Positions 24,712 through 33,235 of a stretch of DNA of 42,587 bases are shown here, in pieces (position 1 is the stretch's first letter; every line of letters starts with the position of its first letter). The notes beneath the pieces were generated by a model. The model saw only the letters and a program-made list of their open reading frames with translations, was not told where the DNA came from and did not search any database. The position numbers and the translations under genes were made by a program. Location of the stretch: the NCBI RefSeq assembly GCF_030698145.1, contig NZ_JAUYNW010000065.1, positions 1-42,587 of the forward strand, given 5' to 3'. This stretch comes from Phenylobacterium sp. (GTDB taxonomy: Bacteria; Pseudomonadota; Alphaproteobacteria; Caulobacterales; Caulobacteraceae).

Positions 24712-24865
24712 GACGTGGCGAGAAGCGTTTCGCGCCCGCCATGTCGTTTCTGCAGAAGAGCCGTCCCCGGCCGCATACGCCTTGAACAGGCGAAGGGTGT
24801 CCTAGAGGTCTATTCCGTTCTCAAGAATGTTGGTCGCCGCAGATTTTGCGGACGGACACCTTTCG
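24712..24865 (+). promoter_or_regulatory. Potential structured 5' leader of carD
   Basis: Two long-range pairings precede carD. Stem 1: GACGTGGCG (24712-24720) with CGCCATGTC (24737-24745), one G-U pair. Stem 2: CGAAGGGTGTCC (24791-24802) with GGACACCTTTCG (24854-24865), 12 pairs with one G-U, enclosing an inner CCGCA/TGCGG hairpin at 24837-24851. A possible promoter (GCTA at 24698 with TTGGGC at 24682) lies just before stem 1. The stretch holds no convincing gene. Confidence 0.5.
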
Positions 24866-24929
24866 CCTTGGGCTCTCGGAAAACCTGGATGCGTCGATGG
24901 GATCGGACGAGGTCGAAGGGACTTAGCTG

Positions 24930-25439
24930 ATGAGCAAGACTGGTCTGGATTTCTCGATTGGAGATCACGTCGTCTATCCGGCCCACGGGGTGGGTCAGGT
25001 ACAGGGGATCGAAACTCAGGAAGTGGCCGGCTACTCGCTCGAAGTCTATGTGATCACCTTCGACCACGAGAAGATGACCCTGCGCGTTCCCACCGCCAAG
25101 GCCCGCACCGCCGGCCTGCGCTCGCTGGCCGAGGGCAATGTGGTCAGCCAGGCGCTCACCACCCTGAAGGGCCGTGCGCGGGTGAAGCGCACCATGTGGT
25201 CGCGTCGCGCCCAGGAATACGAAGCCAAGATCAATTCCGGCGACCTGATCTCCATCGCCGAGGTCGTCCGCGACCTGCACCGCGCCGAGAACCAGCCCGA
25301 GCAGTCCTATTCCGAACGCCAGCTCTATGAGTCGGCGCTGGACCGCATGGCCCGCGAAGTCGCCGCCATCGAACAGATCGACCGCGACGCCGCCATCGGC
25401 ATCCTCAACAAGAACCTGATCAAGGCCGTCGCCGCCTAA
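24930..25439 (+). CDS. CarD/CdnL family RNA polymerase-binding regulator
   Basis: A 169-residue transcription factor that binds the RNA polymerase beta lobe and stabilises open complexes at rRNA and other promoters. The N-terminal RNAP-interaction domain has FSIGDHVVYPAHGVGQVQGIE, the family hallmark, then VYVITFDHEKMTLRVP. The C-terminal helical DNA-contact domain follows from about residue 70, including AKINSGDLISIAEVVRDLH and SERQLYESALDRMAREVA. Length is typical of alphaproteobacterial CdnL (about 165-170). The ATG at 24930 has AAGGGA 8 bases upstream. A strong terminator ends the gene. Confidence 0.95.
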   Translation: MSKTGLDFSIGDHVVYPAHGVGQVQGIETQEVAGYSLEVYVITFDHEKMTLRVPTAKARTAGLRSLAEGNVVSQALTTLKGRARVKRTMWSRRAQEYEAKINSGDLISIAEVVRDLHRAENQPEQSYSERQLYESALDRMAREVAAIEQIDRDAAIGILNKNLIKAVAA

Positions 25440-25465
25440 GGCGCCGATCTCCGCCGATCTACGAG

Positions 25466-25494
25466 ACGCCCGGCCTGCGAAGGCCGGGCGTTTT
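25466..25494 (+). terminator. Intrinsic terminator after carD
   Basis: An 11-bp perfect stem, ACGCCCGGCCT (25466-25476) with AGGCCGGGCGT (25481-25491), is closed by a GCGA tetraloop (GNRA type) and followed by TTT, 27 bases after the carD stop. Confidence 0.92.
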
Positions 25495-25614
25495 CGTTCG
25501 AGCTGCCCGTCCATGCCTCCGTGCGCGGTGAGCAGGATGGGGCCATGGCCCCTCTCCCCGGGCGCGGTTTTCGGGCATCCTCCCCGCCCGACGTCGGGCC
25601 GGCAAGGAGTGAGC

Positions 25615-26439
25615 ATGGCGGAGCGCGCGCCCATCAGTTTCAGCGACCTGCTTGCCCGGCCGCGGGAGCCGGCTGACGCCCGGATCGCCTACGGTCCGCT
25701 GGATCTGCAGTTCGGAGAGCTGTGGCTGCCCACGGGCCCCGGCCCCCATCCGCTGGTGGTGATGATCCACGGCGGCTGCTGGCTGGCCGACCTGCCGGGG
25801 CTGGAGCTGATGGACCAGGCCTGCGCGGATCTGAAGGCCAGCGGCGTCGCGGTCTGGAACCTGGAATACCGCCGCATCGGCCACGAGGGCGGCGGCTATC
25901 CTGGCACCTTCCAGGATGTGGCCGCCGGCGTGAACCACGTGCGGGGACTGGCCAGGACCTACCCCCTGGACCTGAAGCGGGTGGTCGTCGCAGGCCACTC
26001 GGCGGGCGGACACCTGGCGCTCTGGAGCAGCGTTCGAGGTCCCCTGCGAGGCCCCGATCCCTTCATTCCCAAAGGCGCGGTCAGCCTGGCCGGGATCATC
26101 GACCTGGCGGCCTATCACGCCACCGGGCCGGACGCCTGCGGCGGCCCCGGAACCATCGAGGCGCTGGTTGGGGCCGAGAGCCGCGGGAGCCGGGACGTCT
26201 ATGCCGACACCTCCCCCCTGGCCCTGCTGCCGCTCGCCCTGCCCTATGCGGTGATCTCAGGCGCGCTGGATCCCATTGTTCCCTCGCGCTTCGGCGCGGC
26301 CTTCGGGGCCGCCGCCAAGGCCAAGGGTGACGCGATGAGGGTGCTGGACCTGGAAGGCGCGGGGCACTTTGAGCTGATCGACCCCACGGCCCCGGCCTGG
26401 GTCGTCATCAAGGCCGACATCAAGTCCCGGCTGGCTTGA
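25615..26439 (+). CDS. Alpha/beta hydrolase (BD-FAE/kynurenine formamidase-like)
   Basis: A 274-residue cytoplasmic alpha/beta hydrolase. The oxyanion motif is MIHGGCW (H52-G-G), the nucleophile elbow is GHSAGG (S129), the acid is probably D219 in SGALDPIVP, and the histidine is H251 in AGHFELIDP. The HGGCW and NLEYRRIGHEGGGYPG patterns resemble kynurenine formamidases and small-ester hydrolases. No signal peptide. The ATG at 25615 has AAGGAG 5 bases upstream. The GST gene starts 70 bases later on the same strand. No tryptophan-degradation neighbours are present, so the substrate stays open. Confidence 0.85.
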   Translation: MAERAPISFSDLLARPREPADARIAYGPLDLQFGELWLPTGPGPHPLVVMIHGGCWLADLPGLELMDQACADLKASGVAVWNLEYRRIGHEGGGYPGTFQDVAAGVNHVRGLARTYPLDLKRVVVAGHSAGGHLALWSSVRGPLRGPDPFIPKGAVSLAGIIDLAAYHATGPDACGGPGTIEALVGAESRGSRDVYADTSPLALLPLALPYAVISGALDPIVPSRFGAAFGAAAKAKGDAMRVLDLEGAGHFELIDPTAPAWVVIKADIKSRLA

Positions 26440-26509
26440 CGTTGGGTCCCGCTTGACGCGGCAAGCCCGCACCGAAAAGGTCGCGCCAACGACCAAAGGG
26501 AGATGCGCC

Positions 26510-27124
26510 ATGAAACTCTACGACTCGATCGGCCCCAATCCGCACGTGGTGCGCATCTTCATCGCCGAGAAGGGCATGACGATCCCCGCCCAGAAGGTGG
26601 ACCTGATGGCGGGCGAGAACCGCAAGCCACCCTATACCGAGACCGTCAATGTCGCCGGCCAACTTCCCGCGCTGGAACTCGATAACGGCCACAAGGTCTG
26701 CGAAATCCTGCCGATCTGCGAGTATCTGGAAGAGGTCCAGCCCTCCCCGCCCCTGATCGGCTCCAATGCCGAGGAGCGGGCCGAGACCCGCATGTGGACC
26801 CGGCGCATCGACCTCAACATCTGCGAGCCGATGGCCAATGGCTTCCGGGCCGCCGAAGGGCGCCCGCTGTTCGAGAGCCGCATGAAACTGGTGGGCCCCG
26901 AGGGCGCGGCCGACCTGAAGGCCATCGCCAAGGACCGTCTGCTCTGGCTCGACGGCCAGATGACCGGCGATTTCGTCTGTGGCGGCCGCTTCACCCTGGC
27001 CGACATCCTGCTGTTCGGCTTCCTGAAATTCGGCGCGACGGTGGGCCAGCCGGTCCCTGACGAGGCCAAGTGGCTCAAGGGCTGGATGGAGCGGGTCGGG
27101 GCCCGGCCCAGCGCGGCCGCCTAG
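26510..27124 (+). CDS. Glutathione S-transferase family protein
   Basis: A 204-residue two-domain GST. The thioredoxin-like N-domain reads MKLYDSIGPNPHVVRIFIAEKG, with the active-site region SIGPNPHVVR (Ser/Asn type rather than Tyr) and the cis-Pro/glutathione-binding region GQLPALELDNGHKVCEILPICEY, where the usual E-S is E-I. The all-helical C-domain ends FTLADILLFGFLKFG, the N-capping motif of GSTs. The ATG at 26510 has AAAGGGA about 8 bases upstream. Role (detoxification or isomerisation) unknown. A palindromic repeat starts at its stop codon. Confidence 0.88.
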   Translation: MKLYDSIGPNPHVVRIFIAEKGMTIPAQKVDLMAGENRKPPYTETVNVAGQLPALELDNGHKVCEILPICEYLEEVQPSPPLIGSNAEERAETRMWTRRIDLNICEPMANGFRAAEGRPLFESRMKLVGPEGAADLKAIAKDRLLWLDGQMTGDFVCGGRFTLADILLFGFLKFGATVGQPVPDEAKWLKGWMERVGARPSAAA

Positions 27125-27257
27125 AGCCTGATCCGTTGAGGTGGAATCGCTTCGCGATTCCGCCGATGCGGTGGATCAGGCTCCAGATACAAGCGAGAGC
27201 ATGGTTCACGCCTGAGCCGGGACCGCTGCGCGGTTCCGTCTCAAGCGATCATGCTCT
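27124..27257. repeat. Two tandem palindromic elements between GST and MCP genes
   Basis: Element 1 (27124-27183): outer arms GAGCCTGATCC/GGATCAGGCTC and an inner hairpin GGAATCGC-TTC-GCGATTCC. Element 2 (27196-27257): outer arms AGAGCATG/CATGCTCT and an inner hairpin GGGACCGC/GCGGTTCC with one G-U. Both have the nested outer-plus-inner stem of mobile REP-type repeats in alphaproteobacteria. They fill the gap between two converging genes and could act as two-way terminators. Confidence 0.85.
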
Positions 27258-27261
27258 AGGC

Positions 27262-28761
27262 CTAGAACTCTTCCCAGCTTGCCGAGGCGGCGGCCTTGCC
27301 GCCGCCGAAAGCCGACGTCAGCCGGGCCCGGTCGCGAGCGACCGGGTTGCGGGCCGGGGCGTGCCGCTCGGCCCGCGCCAGTTCCGGCCGCACGGGCTGA
27401 GCCCCGGTCTGGAAGCGGCCCACCAGCCTGGTCAGCTCCACGGCCTCGCTACGCAGGTTGGCGGACGCAGCGGTGGCTTCCTCCACCATGGCCGCATTCT
27501 GCTGGGTCACCTGGTCCATCTGGTTGACGGCGGTGTTGACCTGGGCGAGCCCGACGGCCTGCTCCTGTGACGACTGGGCGATCTCGGCGATCAGGCCGTC
27601 GATCTCGGTGACACGTCCGACGATTCCCACCAGAGCGTCGCCGGTCTCGCCCACCAGGCGGACCCCGGAATTGACGTGGGCCGACGAGGCGCTGATCAGG
27701 GCCTTGATCTCCTTGGCCGCGTCGGCCGAGCGCTGGGCCAGGGCCCGAACCTCGGATGCGACGACGGCGAAGCCGCGGCCTGCTTCGCCGGCCCGAGCGG
27801 CCTCGACCCCGGCGTTCAGGGCCAGCAGGTTGGTCTGGAAGGCGATTTCGTCAATGACGCCGATGATCTGGGTGATCTTGCCGGAGCTCTGCTCGATCTC
27901 ACCCATGGCGGCGACCGCCTCGCGGACCACCTCGCCGGAGCGCTGAGCGTCACCCTTGGCGGTGGTGGCGGCGTTGAAGGCTTGCTTGGCGCCTTCGGCG
28001 CTGCGCTTCACGGTGGCGGTGATCTGGTCCAGGGCCGCAGCGGTCTCCTCCAGGCTGGCGGCCTGCTGCTCGGTGCGGCGCGACAGGTCGTCCGACGCGC
28101 TGGCGATTTCGTCGGCCCCGCCCCGGATTCCGCCGGAAGAGGCGGCGATGGAGGTCAGGGCCTCACGCAGGCTCTGGATAGCCTTGTTGAAGTCCTCCTT
28201 GATCTGCTGGTAGCGGCCGTCAAAACGCGCCTCGATCTGGGTGGTCAGGTCGCCGGCGGCCACCCGCTGCAGGCTGTCGGCCAGGGCGCCGACCACCAGG
28301 TTCTGCTCGGCCTCGGCCGTGGCGCGCTCGGCCTCATTTCGCGCCCGCTCCAGCTCGACCTCGGTCACGTCCGTGGCGAACTTGATGACCTTGTAGGGAC
28401 GTCCGGCCTCGTCCAGCACGGGGTTGTAGGAGGCCTGAATCCAGCAAACCGAGCCATCCTTCCTGATCCGCTGGAACTTGGCGGCGACAAACTCGCCATT
28501 GTTCAGATCCCGCCAGGACTCGCGGTATGCCGCGCTGTCCTTCTGGTCGGGCGGCACAAACATGCTGTGATGGCGACCCTCGATCTCAGCCGCCGTGTAG
28601 CCAAGGGCGTCCAAGAAATTGGCGTTCGCCCGGAGGATCGTCCCATCGAGCTTGAACTCGATCACCGCCTGAGACCGGTCCATGGCGTTGACCTGCGCCT
28701 CGAGCTCGCGAACGCGCTGAGCCTCCCGCGCCTTTTCCTGAGCACGACCACCAAACCGCAT
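27262..28761 (-). CDS. Cytoplasmic PAS-containing methyl-accepting chemotaxis protein
   Basis: About 499 residues, no membrane helix. A short coiled N-terminus ([19 protein letters not shown]) leads into a PAS domain (about 30-140: [20 protein letters not shown] ... [11 protein letters not shown]) of the type often carrying heme or flavin. Then come a HAMP-like linker ([17 protein letters not shown]) and the signalling domain with the hairpin tip [20 protein letters not shown]. The last residues are SWEEF, fitting the W-x-x-F CheR/CheB docking tail. Start uncertain: ATG 28761 with GGAG 7 bases upstream is chosen; ATG 28776 and TTG 28797 are alternatives. A soluble sensor of an internal cue. 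Confidence 0.9.
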   Translation of the reverse strand: MRFGGRAQEKAREAQRVRELEAQVNAMDRSQAVIEFKLDGTILRANANFLDALGYTAAEIEGRHHSMFVPPDQKDSAAYRESWRDLNNGEFVAAKFQRIRKDGSVCWIQASYNPVLDEAGRPYKVIKFATDVTEVELERARNEAERATAEAEQNLVVGALADSLQRVAAGDLTTQIEARFDGRYQQIKEDFNKAIQSLREALTSIAASSGGIRGGADEIASASDDLSRRTEQQAASLEETAAALDQITATVKRSAEGAKQAFNAATTAKGDAQRSGEVVREAVAAMGEIEQSSGKITQIIGVIDEIAFQTNLLALNAGVEAARAGEAGRGFAVVASEVRALAQRSADAAKEIKALISASSAHVNSGVRLVGETGDALVGIVGRVTEIDGLIAEIAQSSQEQAVGLAQVNTAVNQMDQVTQQNAAMVEEATAASANLRSEAVELTRLVGRFQTGAQPVRPELARAERHAPARNPVARDRARLTSAFGGGKAAASASWEEF

Positions 28762-29003
28762 CCGACCGCTCCACATCCTCACCAGTTCTTGCGGCAACTC
28801 ATCGCACTGCGATCGCTAACGACCTCCTAATTGAAGCCCCGTTTCGTGAAGCGACTGCGGGTTCCGGCGCTCCAGGCCCGTGGAGTCAGGCGCGTGCGCG
28901 CTTTGACGCGGTAAACAGAAGCCTAATTGAATTGCCGCGGCGGCTTGCTGTAGGTCAGGTTGTGCGTTGGACAGGTGACGCCAACCTCAGGACGAGCGGT
29001 GTG

Positions 29004-29399
29004 ATGTCACTTATCCAACTGGTTTCCGCCCTCGTCGGCGACACGGAGCTGGCGGTCGTGGTGACGGACGGCGAGCTGGCGGCGCCCGGTCCGAACATCC
29101 TCTATGTGAACGCGGCGTTCGAACGCATGACCGGCTATGCCAGTCACGAGGTGGTCGGAAAGAGCCCCCGAATGCTGCAGGGATCAGCCACCAGCGTCGC
29201 GGCCAAGAAGCGATTGGCGCGGGCGTTGCGCCTGGGCGTCACACATCGGACGACCCTGATGAACTATCGCAAGTCCGGGGAGGCCTATCGGTGCGAGATC
29301 GAGGTCTTTCCGCTGCTCACCCCCTCCGGAGAGCCCTTCGCCGCCGTCGCCTTGGAGCGCGAGGTCCCTCGTCGTCCCGGCCGACGATCCGCCGCGTAG
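29004..29399 (+). CDS. Single PAS-domain protein
   Basis: A 131-residue protein that is one PAS domain: NILYVNAAFERMTGYASHEVVGKSPRMLQG is followed by a helix, and then the YRKSGEAYRCEIEVFPLL beta-sheet strands. LOV photosensors carry NCRFLQ at the matching place; here it is KSPRMLQ, with no flavin-binding cysteine, so it is not a LOV sensor. No output domain is present, so it would act through a partner, possibly the divergently encoded chemoreceptor. The start is ATG 29004 or the adjoining GTG 29001; the longer frame to 28932 is unlikely. It is 242 bases from the MCP start. Confidence 0.75.
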   Translation: MSLIQLVSALVGDTELAVVVTDGELAAPGPNILYVNAAFERMTGYASHEVVGKSPRMLQGSATSVAAKKRLARALRLGVTHRTTLMNYRKSGEAYRCEIEVFPLLTPSGEPFAAVALEREVPRRPGRRSAA

Positions 29400-29418
29400 G
29401 CGGCCGGCGGCCCGAGGC

Positions 29419-30720
29419 TCAGTCCGCCGGAGCCTGCACAGGCTCGGTCACCATGGCGCGCGGCCCACGTTCCAGCTCCCGGGCCAGGACCTCCCTGTCC
29501 AGGTCCCCATCCCAGCGGGCCACGACGAGGGTGGCCACGCCGTTGCCCACCAGGTTGGTGAGCGCGCGGCACTCGCTCATGAACCGGTCCACCCCCACCA
29601 GCAGGGCCAGCGCCGCGATGGGAATCTCCGGAATGACCGCCAGGGTGGCGGCGAGCGTGATGAAGCCTGCCCCCGTCACGCCGCTGGCCCCCTTCGAGGT
29701 GAGCATGGCCACCCCCAGCAGGGTCAGCTCCTGGGTCAGGGTGATGGGCGTGTTGGTGGCCTGGGCCAGGAACAGGGTGGCCAGGGTCATGTAGATGTTG
29801 GTGCCGTCGAGATTGAAGCTGTAGCCCGCCGGGATCACCAGGCCCGCCGTGGTCGTGCCGGCTCCCAGGCGCTGCATCTTGTCGATCATCTGCGGCAGCA
29901 CCGACTCCGAGGACGAGGTCCCCAGGACGATCAGCAGCTCCTCGCGGATATAGGCCAGGAACTTCAGGATCGAGAAGCCGGACATCCAGGCGATCAGGCC
30001 CAGAACCACCAGCACGAACAGCAGGCTGGTGAGGTAGAAGGTCCCCACCAGGGCGGCCAGCTTCACCAGGGCGGCGACGCCGTACTTGCCGATGGTGAAG
30101 CCCATGGCCCCGAAGGCCCCGATGGGCGCCAGACGCACCACCACCTGGATGATGGAGAAGAAGACCTTGGAGATGTCCTCCAGGGCCCCGGCCACCTTGT
30201 CGCCGAAGGGGCCGAGCCGGGTGCAGGCCAGGCCGGTGATCACCGCGATCACCAGCACCTGCAGCAGCTGGCCATCGGCGAAGGCCCCGAAGAAGGTGTC
30301 GGGGATCAGGTTCAGCAGGTACTGGACGAGGTCAGGACTGTGGTGAGCCTTCTCCACGTATTCTTCCGCCACGCTCGGATCGAGGCTGGCGGGATCGACA
30401 TTGAAACCGACACCCGGCTGGATCCACTTGCCCACCACCAGGCCGATGATCAGGGCGATGGTCGACACCACCTCGAAGTAGATCAGGGTCTTGGCGCCCA
30501 GGCGGCCGAAGGCCTTGATGTCGCTCATCCGGGCCATGCCGGCGGCGATGGTGCAGAAGATGACCGGGGCGATGGCCATCTTGATCAGCTTGATGAAGGC
30601 GTCGCCCAGCGGCTTGAGTTGAACGCCGATCTCGGGCCACAGCCAGCCCACCAGCACGCCAAGGGCGATGCCGATAAGCACCTGAACATAGAGCAGCCGG
30701 AAATGGCGCAGAGCCCCCAT
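29419..30720 (-). CDS. dctA: C4-dicarboxylate:cation symporter DctA
   Basis: A 433-residue inner-membrane transporter (DAACS family) importing succinate, fumarate and malate with protons or sodium. Family motifs: [20 protein letters not shown] (helix 2), the serine-rich re-entrant loop [30 protein letters not shown] (substrate site) and [15 protein letters not shown]. About eight helices. Start: ATG 30720 ([10 protein letters not shown]) has AAAGGGA 8 bases upstream; ATGs at 30726 and 30744 are less well placed. Any longer reading upstream enters the antisense of tRNA-Arg and gives a spurious [11 protein letters not shown] tail. Gene faces the tRNA divergently. Confidence 0.95.
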   Translation of the reverse strand: MGALRHFRLLYVQVLIGIALGVLVGWLWPEIGVQLKPLGDAFIKLIKMAIAPVIFCTIAAGMARMSDIKAFGRLGAKTLIYFEVVSTIALIIGLVVGKWIQPGVGFNVDPASLDPSVAEEYVEKAHHSPDLVQYLLNLIPDTFFGAFADGQLLQVLVIAVITGLACTRLGPFGDKVAGALEDISKVFFSIIQVVVRLAPIGAFGAMGFTIGKYGVAALVKLAALVGTFYLTSLLFVLVVLGLIAWMSGFSILKFLAYIREELLIVLGTSSSESVLPQMIDKMQRLGAGTTTAGLVIPAGYSFNLDGTNIYMTLATLFLAQATNTPITLTQELTLLGVAMLTSKGASGVTGAGFITLAATLAVIPEIPIAALALLVGVDRFMSECRALTNLVGNGVATLVVARWDGDLDREVLARELERGPRAMVTEPVQAPAD

Positions 30721-30773
30721 TCGCATCTTCCCTTTCGCCGCCATGCGCCCTTGCGCTATCACCCCACCGGTCT

Positions 30774-30850
30774 GGCCCGGTAGCTCAGCAGGATAGAGCA
30801 GCGCTTTCCTAAAGCGAAGGTCGGGGGTTCGAGTCCCTCCCGGGCCGCCA
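30774..30850 (+). tRNA. tRNA-Arg (anticodon CCT)
   Basis: A 77-base cloverleaf with encoded CCA: acceptor GGCCCGG/CCGGGCC with discriminator G, D-arm GCTC...GAGC, anticodon loop TTCCTAA (anticodon CCT, reading AGG), and T-arm with TTCGAGT loop. The first anticodon-stem pair is a G-A mismatch. It lies 53 bases from the divergent dctA start, and its 3' side borders the lower-GC region 30851-33600. Confidence 0.97.
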
Positions 30851-30862
30851 CGCACTTCGGAA

Positions 30863-30897
30863 CCACTTAAGAGTGGGTCTTTTCCCACTTAAGAGTG
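30863..30897. repeat. 13-base direct repeat and hairpin after tRNA-Arg
   Basis: CCACTTAAGAGTG occurs at 30863-30875 and again at 30885-30897, a 22-base period. Between them AGTGGG-TCTTTT-CCCACT forms a short hairpin, which could end the tRNA transcript. It sits 13 bases downstream of the tRNA CCA. Confidence 0.6.
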
Positions 30898-31392
30898 AGT
30901 CAGGTGGGCATCTGCAGCATGGCTGGGGTCTGCCCCGCAGATGCGTCCAGTCGTCTAAGTGATGGAAGCTGCGGAGGCGGACGGTGCTGCCGCCCACGAG
31001 CCGGAAGAACTCGTAGCGTACCGAAAGAAACGGCTTCGTTGGAGGACTGAGCTTGGCGCGACCTGGGTTTAGCGCCAAGAGCGGCCATTGGCTCCCGGCC
31101 GGAGAGCGGACATTCGACTGCTTCGCGGCTGAACCTACACGATAACCGATACGGGGTAGTCGCCGCGAGTAGGTGCGCGCTAGTTGGACGACTCTGCAGG
31201 TCAGCCGGACACGGCGAGCTCTGTTGATCGTTCGACTTAGATGGCTGCAGGACTGCGCGTCGAACAATCGTCACCATATGACTTGGCCCGAGCGGGTATC
31301 GGTTATGCTCGGCCAGCAAATCTGCATCAGCCAGCAATCGCTGCGCGTAGGTACAACGGGCCGAACGGTGGATAGCAAATCGCACCCTCCGT
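30898..31392. other. Non-coding stretch after tRNA-Arg
   Basis: About 495 bases with no convincing gene on either strand. The open frames here lack ribosome sites, have unusual residue composition and match no family I know. The base composition is more mixed than the flanks. It may be decayed sequence within a tRNA-linked insertion. Confidence 0.5.
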
Positions 31393-32433
31393 TCACGTGT
31401 CCAGCATGTCCCATTCGTCCCCCATCACCCACCGGATCGCCGAGAGTTTGCCGTTGATCATCCCCCATTCGAAGTTGGTCCAGGGGCCCATCTCATCCGG
31501 GCCGAGCTCCTCCTCGGTGCGCTTCGCGGCGGCTAGCGCGCGCTCCCACACGGTGTCGACGGTCATCTTCTGCCGGCGCTTCGGCCCGGCCTTTTCCCAC
31601 TCTTCGTAGGTGACCAGCTTGTGCTTGCCGCGCTCAATCTCGGTGCGCAGATTCCAGTGCCTGTTGTACCAGACCTGCCGAAACAGTCTGTCCTCGGCGT
31701 CGCGCAGCTCGCTCAGCTTGCGCGAGTCCTGGCTAAACTCACGTTCGAACCGTATCTCTTCAATCAGGTCTTCAGCAAACTCGCCGATCAGGCCGGCGAG
31801 GTTGGTCAGGTAGCGAGACGCCGCGCCGTCGAACAGACCCGCGAGATCGAGGTGCGGCTCGCGCGTGTCACCGCCCTTTTGGCTGAAGTCGTGGATGTTG
31901 TGGGTGACGAAGCCGTAGATGTCCCCTGCCTCCTGCCGCGCTGCGAGGGCGTCGATGTAGGTCTCGATCAGCAGTGCGTCGTCGATGCCGTTCCTCTGCC
32001 GGTGGAACGGCGCGATTTTAGCGATGGCGCGGTCTGCGGCGCGGGCCTTCATAGCGTCGGTGAGCTCAATTTTGGTCGCCGTCGCGAATAGCTTTTCGAT
32101 GATCTCGATTGCGTCGTTGATCGGCTCGCCCGCGACCGCGATGAGGTGATCGACCTCATTCAGATGGCTGAGCGTAGCGTCACGCCGATCATCAGGCGCG
32201 AACCGAACGACCGCGTCCCGCACGAGCCGGAAGTGGGCCGACAGGCTGCGCTTGCTCTCGGCGGCCACGCGATCCTTGTTGCGCTCGAATTCCTCCAAGA
32301 CGATTTGCGGAAGGATCAGTTCGAGATCACCTGCCTCGCACAATGCTGCTGTGGCTTCCAGCACCGGCAATTGGCGATAGTCTTTGGCGATGTCGAGCCA
32401 GACGCAGGTGTCGACTAGCAAATGTAATTTCAT
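31393..32433 (-). CDS. PIN-like domain protein (DUF4935 type)
   Basis: A 346-residue soluble protein. The N-terminal about 180 residues look like a PIN nuclease fold: LLVDTCVWLDIAK (first Asp D8) at the start, then LILPQIVLEEFERNKDRV (Glu), GIDDALLIETYIDAL (acidic pair) and GFVTHNIHDFSQKGGD (last Asp). This matches the DUF4935 (PIN_12) pattern. The C-terminal part is helical and unknown, ending WTNFEWGMINGKLSAIRWVM. GC is lower than the flanks (35 of 60 bases in 31861-31920, against 45 of 60 in 34021-34080). The ATG at 32433 has GGGGAA about 5 bases upstream. No antitoxin is seen next to it. Probably RNA-cleaving; possible defence or toxin role. Confidence 0.8.
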   Translation of the reverse strand: MKLHLLVDTCVWLDIAKDYRQLPVLEATAALCEAGDLELILPQIVLEEFERNKDRVAAESKRSLSAHFRLVRDAVVRFAPDDRRDATLSHLNEVDHLIAVAGEPINDAIEIIEKLFATATKIELTDAMKARAADRAIAKIAPFHRQRNGIDDALLIETYIDALAARQEAGDIYGFVTHNIHDFSQKGGDTREPHLDLAGLFDGAASRYLTNLAGLIGEFAEDLIEEIRFEREFSQDSRKLSELRDAEDRLFRQVWYNRHWNLRTEIERGKHKLVTYEEWEKAGPKRRQKMTVDTVWERALAAAKRTEEELGPDEMGPWTNFEWGMINGKLSAIRWVMGDEWDMLDT

Positions 32434-32451
32434 GGCCGTTCCCCAATAGCC

Positions 32452-32465
32452 GCAAGCATGCTTGC
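32452..32465. promoter_or_regulatory. 14-base perfect palindrome upstream of PIN gene
   Basis: GCAAGCATGCTTGC, perfectly symmetric, centred about 25 bases before the PIN gene's ATG at 32433 and just ahead of its ribosome site. Placement suits an operator for autoregulation or a repressor. Confidence 0.45.
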
Positions 32466-32911
32466 AGAATTACCGCCCACCGGCGAGCCTGCCTTACCTC
32501 ATCTCGGTCGCTACCAGGGCCAACGGTTGGGGTATTCAGCCACCACCCAGGTCTGACTTCAATTCGAACACTTGGAGCCAAGAAGGAAATCAACACGTTG
32601 CGAAAAACGATGGGTTTTGCGCAGCCTGTCACGGGCCTCACGTGGCTCCACCGCCTCCCGCTATCGCCAATCCGCCCGACTGGCCGCGCTGGACACCTGG
32701 ACCGAACACAACACCGAGGAAGCCCGCCAAACCCCATCCTCGACAGTGCGCTCAGCAGAACATGAATGACTCGCGAATATGCAGCCGGGAACCTGGCGAC
32801 GCCTGGAAGTCAGTCTGCTTCGAGAGCGCGTCTGCGCGGGAAGCCCATTGCATTGCTTCCGATGGCGAGGTCGGATGGCCGCCTCTCCAGACCAACGACA
32901 GACGGTAACAG
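32466..32911. other. Intergenic stretch with no convincing gene
   Basis: About 446 bases between the PIN gene and the small DUF6968-like gene. Overlapping open frames exist on the plus strand (32343-32765, 32462-32908), but none has a ribosome site, family resemblance or consistent codon use. A short segment in one frame, about 32640-32735 (SARLAALDTWTEHNTEEARQ), reads like a helical protein fragment, so decayed coding DNA is possible. Confidence 0.4.
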
Positions 32912-33235
32912 ATGACTGAAATCGCGGCGGTAGACCTGGATCTATCCTACACCGCCGAGAAGGTGAGCGTTCGGCTGTTCGCCCCCGAGTGGGACGAAGA
33001 GCACGGGACATGGTCCTGCAGGTTTGAGATCAGCGAACCCCTGGATTTGGAGCGCACGATATATGGCGTCTCCAGCCTGCAGGCGCTCACCCTCGGCGTG
33101 AAGACGCTGTCCGCTTATCTCTACGGATCGGACCTCTACAAGAATGGCGAGCTGGGAGTTTATGGGCAGTTCGGTGGCAGCCTTTCCATCCCGGCGCCAC
33201 AAGCAATGCTCGACAGGGCTCCGTTTCCCTTCTGA
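32912..33235 (+). CDS. Small hypothetical protein (DUF6968-like)
   Basis: A 107-residue soluble protein. Its layout, a sheet with WSCRFEIS, then a helix ISSLQALTLGVKTLSAYLYGSD-like segment (here VSSLQALTLGVKTLSAYL) and a short end GGSLSIPAPQAML, resembles DUF6968 proteins as I recall them; confidence in that is low. It lies in the lower-GC region after tRNA-Arg. The ribosome site before ATG 32912 is weak (GGTAACAG). Its TGA stop is followed in the same frame by 105 further sense codons. Function unknown. Confidence 0.6.
   Translation: MTEIAAVDLDLSYTAEKVSVRLFAPEWDEEHGTWSCRFEISEPLDLERTIYGVSSLQALTLGVKTLSAYLYGSDLYKNGELGVYGQFGGSLSIPAPQAMLDRAPFPF

Noticed and set aside
29004..29399. LOV blue-light photoreceptor
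   Set aside because: The flavin-binding Cys of NCRFLQ is absent; the matching place reads KSPRMLQ.
30721..30888. N-terminal extension of DctA reading [11 protein letters not shown] and similar
   Set aside because: It is the antisense translation of tRNA-Arg, a well-known annotation artefact; a start with a ribosome site exists at 30720.
33233..33235. Selenocysteine codon at the in-frame TGA
   Set aside because: No selenoprotein family resemblance and no clear bacterial SECIS-like hairpin directly after the TGA.
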